Source of the DNA: CAIWKO01 sp964469155
GTDB taxonomy: Bacteria; Bacteroidota; Bacteroidia; Bacteroidales; CAIWKO01
Direction: 5' to 3'
NCBI GenBank assembly: GCA_964469155.1
Contig: CAYXXU010000077.1
Span: 1 to 20,324 of the forward strand
Length of the DNA: 20,324 nt
Every line of letters begins with the position of its first letter. Position 1 is the first letter of the stretch. The notes beneath the pieces were generated by a model. The model was given only the letters and a program-made list of their open reading frames with translations. It did no database searches and was not told the DNA's origin. Shown here piece by piece: positions 15,283 through 20,324 of this stretch. The position numbers and the translations under genes are program-made.

Positions 15283-16143
15283 GGTAAATTTTACGTGTTT
15301 TTCGGCATGATAAGACGACCTGACCAAGGGGGCGCATTCAACCTGATCGAACTTTTTTTGCAGGGCCATGTTCCTGATCTGCTCAAATTCACCGGGTGTA
15401 TAGTATTTTACTACCGGAGTATGGCTTCTTGATGGTTGCAGGTATTGCCCGATGGTAACTATTTTACAGTTAACTTTTACCAGTTCATCAAGGGTTTCTT
15501 CAATTTCTTCCATGGTTTCTCCTAAGCCCAGCATGAAACCTGATTTTGCTGCTGTGCCTGAATCAGCTATGAATTTCAATACTTGCAGGCTTCTTTCAAA
15601 ACTGGCTTTGCTTCTGATTTCAGGTGTTAATCTTTTTACCGTTTCGAGGTTATGAGAAATTATGTCGGGCTTTGAAGATATAACGTATGATAAGGGTGCT
15701 TTATTTCCATTAAAATCAGGGATGAGGGCTTCGAGGGTTATGCCCGGATTTTTTGCCCTTATTGTTATAATGGTATCATGCCAAATTTTTGCGCCTCCAT
15801 CTTCCAGGTCGTCGCGGGTGACGGATGTAATTACACAGTGTTTAAGTTTTAATTGATGTACTACTTCTGCCAGTTTTTCGGGTTCAAGTGGGTCTGCAGG
15901 CAGCGGTTTTCCCGTTGTTACACCGCAAAACTTACAATTACGGGTACAAATATTGCCTAATATTAGGAAGGTGGCGGTTTTTGCCGCCCAACATTCAGCC
16001 TGATTCGGACATTTTCCGCTTTCGCAGATGGTATGCAGGTTGGCCTCGGTCAGATATTCTTTGATATAAGAATAGTCGTTGGTAGAAGGCAGTTTTATTC
16101 TGAGCCAGTCAGGTTTCTTTTTGTGTGGATAAACGGTATCCAT
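15274..16143 (-). CDS. lipA: Lipoyl synthase
   Basis: 289-residue radical SAM enzyme that inserts two sulfur atoms into the octanoyl group on lipoyl-domain proteins, completing lipoic acid for 2-oxoacid dehydrogenases and the glycine cleavage system. Both 4Fe-4S clusters are visible: the auxiliary, sacrificial cluster in CESGKCPNQAEC (C40, C45, C51) and the radical SAM cluster in CTRNCKFC (C66, C70, C73). The conserved RSSYHA (275-280) provides the serine ligand of the auxiliary cluster. SVTRDDLEDGGA and PDFNGN are also family hallmarks. The frame is open up to 16212, but that would overlap the upstream gene; ATG 16143, 22 nt after that gene's stop, gives the normal LipA N-terminus. It is probably cotranscribed with the envelope protein upstream. 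No lipB is seen in the window. Confidence 0.96.
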   Translation of the reverse strand: MDTVYPHKKKPDWLRIKLPSTNDYSYIKEYLTEANLHTICESGKCPNQAECWAAKTATFLILGNICTRNCKFCGVTTGKPLPADPLEPEKLAEVVHQLKLKHCVITSVTRDDLEDGGAKIWHDTIITIRAKNPGITLEALIPDFNGNKAPLSYVISSKPDIISHNLETVKRLTPEIRSKASFERSLQVLKFIADSGTAAKSGFMLGLGETMEEIEETLDELVKVNCKIVTIGQYLQPSRSHTPVVKYYTPGEFEQIRNMALQKKFDQVECAPLVRSSYHAEKHVKFTVN

Positions 16144-16165
16144 TTCTAATAATATAATGAAACGA

Positions 16166-16918
16166 TCAGAATTTTCTTTTACCCAGATGAAATGCGATAT
16201 ACACATTAGCAAAGTAAAACTGATTTTTTTGTTTTGCCATTATAGGCACGTTCTTGTAAAAAGCATCCAAAAAGGCTCCGACTTCAAGTGATTTAACGAA
16301 TTTATCGTCGGCACCATATTCGAAACTCAGTCCTGCCTTGAGATACAGGCCGGGATACAAACCAATATGGTCGAATCCTTTGAAAAAAGGAGCACGGCCG
16401 TAAATATCGGTGATGCTGTGCTGGTCGGGATCAAATCGCTGTATGTCAAGATAAGATTCGCCGGTCAGTTCGTTGTATTTTACAATATACATGTAAGTGG
16501 GCTTGGCAAATCCGAGCGAGAGGCCCCCCATATAGAAAACCCTGACTTCCACTCCGCCCCAGTAAGGTTTTCCGTTCAGTACATGCTGTTGGCCAACACC
16601 TCCGCGCAGTACATAAAAGCTATTTAATTTGCCGTAGATAAAATTCTTAGAGTTTTCGTAGTAGGATGATATTTTGAATTCCTTGGGATGCTTTAGGTTG
16701 AGGCCATCAATTTCCCACATGAATTTCCGGAAATAGGTTTTGCTTTTTCCGTTGCGGTATCCTAATCCGAAACCACCGGAATGAACCATAATGAACCCGG
16801 TTTGCTCGCGGCGGAACAGCACTTTTTTGTCGAGGTTCGATTCGGATTGTCCGAATAGAAACCCGGCTGAAAGGATCAGTAATGTAGAAGCAAGAAATAT
16901 TTTCCGTAAAGGAAACAT
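16166..16918 (-). CDS. Exported protein of unknown function, probable outer-membrane beta-barrel
   Basis: 250 residues from ATG 16918. A Sec signal peptide (MFPLRKIFLASTLLILSAGFLFG, then QSES) is followed by a protein dominated by alternating aromatic/glycine strands (GFGLGYRNG, FYVLRGGVGQQ, GGVEVRVFYMGGLSLGFAKP, GLYLKAGLSFEYGAD). It ends in a strand containing FYFANVYIAFHLGKRKF. That pattern suggests a small beta-barrel in the outer membrane; I recognise no named family. The frame is open to an ATG at 16969, but the promoter boxes at 16937-16969 cover that extension, so 16918 is the better start. It is followed 22 nt later by lipA. No functional link to lipoate is evident; the pairing may simply be an operon of convenience. 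Confidence 0.82.
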   Translation of the reverse strand: MFPLRKIFLASTLLILSAGFLFGQSESNLDKKVLFRREQTGFIMVHSGGFGLGYRNGKSKTYFRKFMWEIDGLNLKHPKEFKISSYYENSKNFIYGKLNSFYVLRGGVGQQHVLNGKPYWGGVEVRVFYMGGLSLGFAKPTYMYIVKYNELTGESYLDIQRFDPDQHSITDIYGRAPFFKGFDHIGLYPGLYLKAGLSFEYGADDKFVKSLEVGAFLDAFYKNVPIMAKQKNQFYFANVYIAFHLGKRKF

Positions 16919-16936
16919 CGGGGATGTAAGTTTGTA

Positions 16937-16969
16937 CAAAGGTACAGAAAAAACGCTTGTAAATCGCAA
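16937..16969 (-). promoter_or_regulatory. Bacteroidota-type promoter for the envelope protein-lipA pair
   Basis: Minus strand: TTG at 16969-16967, a 22-nt spacer, then TACCTTTG at 16944-16937. The predicted start near 16930 gives a short leader before ATG 16918 and argues against a start at 16969. It follows the second mini-lipoprotein gene by only a few bases, so this operon can be transcribed independently of it. Confidence 0.45.
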
Positions 16970-16983
16970 CGACAGGATAATGT

Positions 16984-17112
16984 TTATCCTCTTTTTACAA
17001 CTGTTTTTGTGTCAATTCTGTTGTATGCAGGGCAAAGTTCGCGGGTGCGGCAAGAGGCCAAAACCAGCGAAACAACAATTAATAACAAAAATATTGAGAT
17101 GGTTTTTTTCAT
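16984..17112 (-). CDS. Mini-lipoprotein A, 42 aa, C-R-T-x3-C-x-A-Y type
   Basis: A 42-codon gene, below the size most annotation pipelines favour. It starts MKKTISIFLLLIVVSLVLAS and has a lipobox LASC with Cys21, so a bacterial lipoprotein signal peptide makes up half the product. The mature peptide is about 22 residues, beginning CRTRELCPAYNRI, with a second cysteine (Cys27) six residues after the lipidated one and a basic tail (VVKRG). It begins 3 nt after the stop of mini-lipoprotein B and aligns with it without gaps at M1, K3, T4, I5, C21, T23, C27, A29 and Y30, which strongly suggests a tandem duplication under selection. Cys27 could form a disulphide or bind a ligand; that is speculation. 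No family recognised. The opposite strand is also open here but lacks any such signal. Confidence 0.72.
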   Translation of the reverse strand: MKKTISIFLLLIVVSLVLASCRTRELCPAYNRIDTKTVVKRG

Positions 17113-17115
17113 TTT

Positions 17116-17235
17116 TTAATACTTTGAGTGCGATTGATGAGATTTGTATGCATCACAATGCGAAGCTGTTTTGCAGGAAGAAATGGATACGACTACTAAT
17201 AATACTAAGACAATTATTGCAATGGTTTTTCTCAT
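17116..17235 (-). CDS. Mini-lipoprotein B, 39 aa, C-K-T-x3-C-x-A-Y type
   Basis: A 39-codon gene, first of the tandem pair. Signal peptide MRKTIAIIVLVLLVVVSIS ends in lipobox SISSC (Cys21). The mature peptide of 19 residues starts CKTASHCDAYKSH and is rich in His, Ser and Lys (HQSHSKY), with four histidines and two cysteines. That might allow metal binding, though this is only inference from composition. It shares with mini-lipoprotein A the pattern C-[KR]-T-x3-C-x-A-Y at identical residue numbers. The stop is separated from the next ATG by three A residues, so the pair is surely cotranscribed. A TACATTTG -7 element lies 32 nt upstream. The identical lipobox position, shared motif and proper spacing are the evidence that these very short frames are genuine. 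Confidence 0.72.
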   Translation of the reverse strand: MRKTIAIIVLVLLVVVSISSCKTASHCDAYKSHQSHSKY

Positions 17236-17266
17236 AGAAAGTTCGTTGTTATTAGTTTATATGATG

Positions 17267-17274
17267 CAAATGTA
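17267..17274 (-). promoter_or_regulatory. Putative -7 element (TACATTTG) of the mini-lipoprotein pair
   Basis: Minus-strand TACATTTG matches TAnnTTTG, 32 nt before ATG 17235, giving a leader of about 25 nt. No TTG box at the standard distance. Position and consensus match are the only support. Confidence 0.4.
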
Positions 17275-17438
17275 CGAATTATATTGTTATCAGAGGGTTT
17301 TACGAAGTAAAAACTTATCAACATTATTATTGTGAACAAAATATTCAGTAAAAAATTACGTTAGCCCCTATCATTTAACTGCATTGATCAACTGATAAAT
17401 ATCTGTGAGTTGCTCCGCACATTTTTGTCTTTTAAATC

Positions 17439-17576
17439 GCCGCAGATTCGCAGATTTACTTAGCTAAAAATTTCGCAGAGCGTAAATTAAAAAATGAAAT
17501 TTTTAAATTTACGATTGTAATCTGTGCAATTTTTTAAATAATTGATAATAAATCCTATAATCTGCGAATCTGCGGC
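17439..17576. repeat. Nested palindromic element built from CGCAGATT octamers
   Basis: Outer arms are a perfect 18-bp inverted repeat (17439-17456 and 17559-17576), each containing two tandem CGCAGATT octamers or their complement. Inside lies a second inverted pair, CGTAAATT (17481-17488) with AATTTACG (17506-17513), extended by A5/T5. Between the two levels, degenerate octamer remnants (TTCGCAGAG on the left, ATCTGTGCA on the right) also face each other. The whole 138 bp could fold as one long interrupted hairpin. It contains no gene. Confidence 0.75.
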
Positions 17577-17693
17577 TATTAATTGTAGATATCTATCAGG
17601 GGGATATTAAGTTCGCTTAATAGAGTGCCTGAATTATGATCAAAAATAACGAGGGTGACTTTTTTGAATTAATTTTACCGTAAATATTGTTTT

Positions 17694-18374
17694 ATGCAGA
17701 AGATTGCCCCTCAGATTGAGGAAAGCTGGAAGCAGATATTGTCTGATCAATTTGAATCTGACTATTTTCTGCGATTGAAAGAGAAACTGGTGGAAGAAAA
17801 GCGAAAGTACATTGTGTACCCTCCCGGTGCGCAGATTTTTTCTGCTTTCAATTATACCCCCGTCGATAAGGTGAAGGTGGTTATTATAGGGCAGGACCCG
17901 TATCATGGCCCGGGACAGGCCAACGGATTGTGTTTTTCGGTTTCGCCGGGAATAAAAAAGCCGCCTTCGTTGGAAAACATTTTTAAAGAGTTGCACGATG
18001 ATCTGGGCATTCCCATTCCCGTTTCGGGCAATCTCGAAAAATGGGCCAGGCAGGGTGTACTGCTGCTGAATGCTTCGCTGACGGTGAGGGCAAATTCGGC
18101 CAATTCGCACCAGGATTTCGGCTGGCATATTTTTACTGATGCGGTGATAAAACAATTGAGCCTGCATAAGAAAGGGTTGGTTTTTCTGCTTTGGGGGAAA
18201 TTTGCGCAAGGCAAGGAAGTTTTGATTGATAAAGAAAAGCATTTTGTGCTGAAAGCCCCGCATCCTTCGCCCTTGTCATCATATCAGGGTTTTTTGGGCT
18301 GTAAGCATTTTTCGCAAACCAATAATGTGCTGATCAGTCAGGGTATGCAACCCATCGACTGGCGGATTGAATAA
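17694..18374 (+). CDS. ung: Uracil-DNA glycosylase, family 1
   Basis: 226-residue base-excision repair enzyme that removes uracil from DNA by cleaving the N-glycosidic bond. The water-activating motif GQDPYHGPGQANGLCFSV (66-83) contains catalytic D68 and H71. The core strand GVLLLNASLTV (121-131), the FLLWGKFAQ segment (165-172 region) and the leucine/minor-groove loop HPSPLSSYQGFLGC (190-203, catalytic H190) are all intact. Length and motif spacing are those of family 1 Ung, with no insertion or truncation. The start at 17694 matches the usual N-terminus. The outer-membrane protein gene begins 27 nt after its stop codon, so the two probably form one transcript. Confidence 0.97.
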   Translation: MQKIAPQIEESWKQILSDQFESDYFLRLKEKLVEEKRKYIVYPPGAQIFSAFNYTPVDKVKVVIIGQDPYHGPGQANGLCFSVSPGIKKPPSLENIFKELHDDLGIPIPVSGNLEKWARQGVLLLNASLTVRANSANSHQDFGWHIFTDAVIKQLSLHKKGLVFLLWGKFAQGKEVLIDKEKHFVLKAPHPSPLSSYQGFLGCKHFSQTNNVLISQGMQPIDWRIE

Positions 18375-18401
18375 TAATACCTGTTACAATAAGATCAGCC
18401 G

Positions 18402-20156
18402 ATGGCCGGAAGATATTTTATGCGTTTTGTTTTTATGGCATGCCTGTCAGGGGGTTTGGCGCATGGATCGTTTGCTCAGAAAGCCATCAGCCTGCAAATT
18501 ATTTCGAAAGATACGCTTCAGAAAAAGATAAGGAAATTTCTGCCCGATAAACAATTTGCTACCAAACCCGAAGCCATGGAAGCGCTGCAGGGTTTGCTCT
18601 ACAACTGTTTTATGCAGGGCTACCTGGCGGCTTCTATCGATTCGGTGGTGCAGGATTCGGTGAGCGTTAGGGCCTGGATGGTTTTGGGACAGCAGTATCG
18701 CTATGTGAAGCTGCGTAAGGGTAACCTTGATAAGTACCTGGTGAACGAGGTGGATTTCAGCGAAAAGCTTTTTACCGGAAAACCGTTCAAATACCAGGAA
18801 CTGGCCCTGCTGTCGGAGAAACTGCTGGGCTATTGCGAGAACAACGGCTACCCGTTTGCTACCTTCAAACTCGACAGCGTTTCCATCGAAGGCAGCCAGG
18901 TGGAGGCTTCCATCAATTTTCAAAAGAACAATAAGATCAGTATCGACAGTGTGGTGCTGAAAGGTACAGCCAAAATTGCCAGAGGTTTTATCTATAATTA
19001 TATTGGTATAAAACCGGGGCAGTTGTATAACGAATCGCGTTTCGGAAAGGTGGCGGCGCGGCTGCGCGAACTGCAGTTTGCCAGCGTTATCAAGCCTGCC
19101 GAGGTACTGTTTACCGAAGATAAAAGCAAGATATTCCTGTACCTCGAAAAACGAAAGGCCAGCAAATTTTACGGGGTAATTGGCATTTTGCCCAATAACA
19201 CCACCACCGGCAAACTGCTGATAAACGGCGAACTGAAGCTTTCGCTGCTGAACAGTTTCGGCCGCGGCGAACTGATTGACCTGCACTGGCAAAGCATCAC
19301 CAAAGGCACGCAGGACCTGAAGCTGAACCTTGCTTACCCTTACCTGTTTGGCACGCCTTTCGGGATTAACTATAAATTTCTGCTCTACAAAAAAGATACT
19401 ACTTACCTGACCCTAACCCACAATATCGGTCTGCAGTATTTTTTCCTGGGGGCCAATTATGTGAAGGTGTTTGCCGATATCTACAAATCGAACCTGCTGA
19501 ACACAACAGGTTTCGAAAGCGTTACGGTGTTGCCCGATTTTGCCGATGTGTCGGCCAATTTGTTTGGCCTCGACCTGAATTTTGAGCGGTATAATTATAA
19601 ACTCAACCCTACGCGGGGCTACCAGGTGTATTTTTTAGGCGCCGCCGGGCAGAAGAAGATACGCCGCAATGCGGCCCTGAACCCCGTTTTGTACGACAGC
19701 CTTAAACTAAAAACTACCCAATTCAAGTTTTTGCTCAGCGGCGAGGTGTTTATCCCCACGTTTCGCAAGGCCACTATGCTGCTGCGCACCGAAAATGCTT
19801 ATTTGTTCAACCAGACCATTTTTGTGAACGAAATGTTCAAACTCGGCGGACTGCGATCGCTGCGTGGTTTCGACGAGGAATCTATTCTGGCTTCGAACTA
19901 CAATATGTTTTTGTTCGAGTTTCGCTACCTGTTCGAGAAGAATTCGTTTTTTGCGCTGTTTTTTAATACGGCCTATTACGAGAAACGCACCCTCCAGGCT
20001 TTTGTGCACGATATTCCCTACGGATTCGGGGCAGGGGTGGCCTTCGATACGAAAATAGGGCAGTTCCAGTTGTATTATGCCCTGGGAAGCCAGTTTGGAC
20101 AGACGGTTTCGTTAAAGCAGGGGAAGATTCATTTCGGGTTTACGAATACTTTTTGA
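18402..20156 (+). CDS. Omp85-superfamily outer-membrane protein (BamA/TamA-like)
   Basis: 584 residues. A signal peptide (MRFVFMACLSGGLAHGSFAQ, from the inner ATG at 18420) follows a six-residue optional extension from 18402; either start is possible. Two or so POTRA-like domains are suggested (about 98-177 and 179-254, the latter with ISIDSVVLKGTAKI...IGIKPGQLYN). The beta-barrel runs from about 256 to the C-terminus. The Omp85 hallmark loop motif LRGFDEE is at 487-493, and the barrel ends in an aromatic strand with terminal Phe (HFGFTNTF), as expected of a BAM-recognised beta-signal. At this length it is closer to TamA or a patatin-less surface-antigen protein than to BamA, which in this phylum is usually longer. 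It probably inserts or exports envelope proteins, but the substrate is unknown. The region is visibly GC-richer than the central part of the window. Confidence 0.88.
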   Translation: MAGRYFMRFVFMACLSGGLAHGSFAQKAISLQIISKDTLQKKIRKFLPDKQFATKPEAMEALQGLLYNCFMQGYLAASIDSVVQDSVSVRAWMVLGQQYRYVKLRKGNLDKYLVNEVDFSEKLFTGKPFKYQELALLSEKLLGYCENNGYPFATFKLDSVSIEGSQVEASINFQKNNKISIDSVVLKGTAKIARGFIYNYIGIKPGQLYNESRFGKVAARLRELQFASVIKPAEVLFTEDKSKIFLYLEKRKASKFYGVIGILPNNTTTGKLLINGELKLSLLNSFGRGELIDLHWQSITKGTQDLKLNLAYPYLFGTPFGINYKFLLYKKDTTYLTLTHNIGLQYFFLGANYVKVFADIYKSNLLNTTGFESVTVLPDFADVSANLFGLDLNFERYNYKLNPTRGYQVYFLGAAGQKKIRRNAALNPVLYDSLKLKTTQFKFLLSGEVFIPTFRKATMLLRTENAYLFNQTIFVNEMFKLGGLRSLRGFDEESILASNYNMFLFEFRYLFEKNSFFALFFNTAYYEKRTLQAFVHDIPYGFGAGVAFDTKIGQFQLYYALGSQFGQTVSLKQGKIHFGFTNTF

Positions 20157-20159
20157 GGA

Positions 20160-20263
20160 AGTTTGGAGTTCGGAGTGCCATGAGTTCGGAGTTGAGCATT
20201 GAACATAGACATTGATTATTGAACATTTTTCAGGTCATTTGCTTCGCGTCATTTGTGGTCATT
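20160..20263. repeat. Mixed heptamer-type tracts downstream of the Omp85 gene
   Basis: Three consecutive low-complexity motifs occur. A 7-nt beat runs AGTTTGG, AGTTCGG, AGTGCCA, (TG)AGTTCGG (20160-20189). Spaced CATTGAA/ATTGAACAT units follow (about 20195-20226). GTCATTT then recurs at 20234, 20248 and, as GTCATT, 20258. No gene or clear terminator is seen in 20157-20324. Confidence 0.45.
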
Positions 20264-20324
20264 AATTGTAATGGCTCTATTCTAAAATGTAGTTGATAAA
20301 TTCATTCCTTAATTACTATTGCTG

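Larger units (their letters stand above)
17236..17693. other. 458-nt gene-free region between divergent units
   Basis: This stretch separates the minus-strand mini-lipoprotein operon from plus-strand ung. It holds the presumed mini-lipoprotein promoter (17274-17267), an AT-rich stretch, and the nested palindromic repeat at 17439-17576. I see no convincing small gene, RNA gene or plus-strand TAnnTTTG promoter for ung in it. Confidence 0.6.

Noticed and set aside
16144..16212. N-terminal extension of lipA to 16212
   Set aside because: It would overlap the upstream gene by 47 nt and add residues not found before the usual LipA start; ATG 16143 fits better.
16791..17237. Plus-strand open frame of 148 codons covering the mini-lipoprotein pair
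   Set aside because: It begins inside the envelope protein gene on the opposite strand and shows no signal or domain, whereas the minus strand gives two lipoprotein signal peptides with matching motifs, correct spacing and an upstream -7 element.
17640..18263. Minus-strand open frame of 207 codons across ung
   Set aside because: Antisense to an intact uracil-DNA glycosylase with all catalytic motifs; the product is basic and featureless.
18447..19292. Minus-strand open frame of 281 codons inside the Omp85 gene
   Set aside because: Antisense shadow: the plus strand encodes a complete signal peptide, POTRA-like segments and LRGF barrel motif; the reverse product has no recognisable feature.
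1..20324. CRISPR array, defence island, prophage or insertion sequence
   Set aside because: No regularly spaced direct repeats with unique spacers, no transposase, integrase, nuclease-helicase cluster or phage structural gene is present; the repeats found are short-period tracts and one palindrome.

Overview
The window reads as core chromosome of a member of the Bacteroidota. Three things point there: two neighbouring secreted proteins end in type IX secretion (T9SS) type A sorting domains; upstream regions carry the Bacteroidota promoter signature (TTG/TTTG, about 20 nt, TAnnTTTG) rather than sigma70 boxes; and the gene set (DPP IV-type S9 peptidase, GWxTD lipoprotein, Omp85 protein) fits that phylum. 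Species cannot be fixed from sequence alone. No rRNA, tRNA, CRISPR array, transposase, integrase or phage gene is visible.

Layout. Positions 1-1382 (-) hold the N-terminal beta-propeller half of a secreted dipeptidyl-peptidase IV family peptidase, cut by the window edge. It is divergent from an HD-domain phosphohydrolase (1476-2048, +). From 2238 to 17235 all genes are on the minus strand. In transcription order they are: two tandem mini-lipoproteins (17235-16984), an envelope protein and lipA (16918-15274), two T9SS cargo proteins (15070-10651), a membrane metallophosphoesterase (10598-9360), rmuC (9298-7940), a GWxTD lipoprotein (7956-6676), the 23S rRNA uracil methyltransferase gene rlmD (6559-5138), two small conserved-looking cytosolic proteins of unknown function (5038-4080) and a secreted protein of unknown function (3881-2238). 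From 17694 the strand flips to ung followed by an Omp85/TamA-like outer-membrane protein (to 20156).

Functionally this is a mixture of housekeeping genes (DNA uracil repair, lipoic acid synthesis, rRNA methylation, RmuC) and cell-envelope genes (T9SS cargo, lipoproteins, Omp85 barrel, secreted peptidase). There is no evidence of a single multi-gene accessory system such as a defence island.

The least ordinary features are: (i) a tandem pair of 39- and 42-residue lipoproteins sharing a gap-free C-[KR]-T-x3-C-x-A-Y motif directly after the lipobox; (ii) several imperfect short-period (7-8 nt) tandem tracts and one nested palindrome, almost all in intergenic DNA; and (iii) a Bacteroidota-type -7 element packed against a terminator hairpin immediately before the metallophosphoesterase gene. 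Three strong minus-strand terminators (2184-2213, 10599-10631, 12170-12208) delimit transcription units. Several start codons were moved inward from the longest open frame where promoters or terminators overlap the apparent N-terminus.
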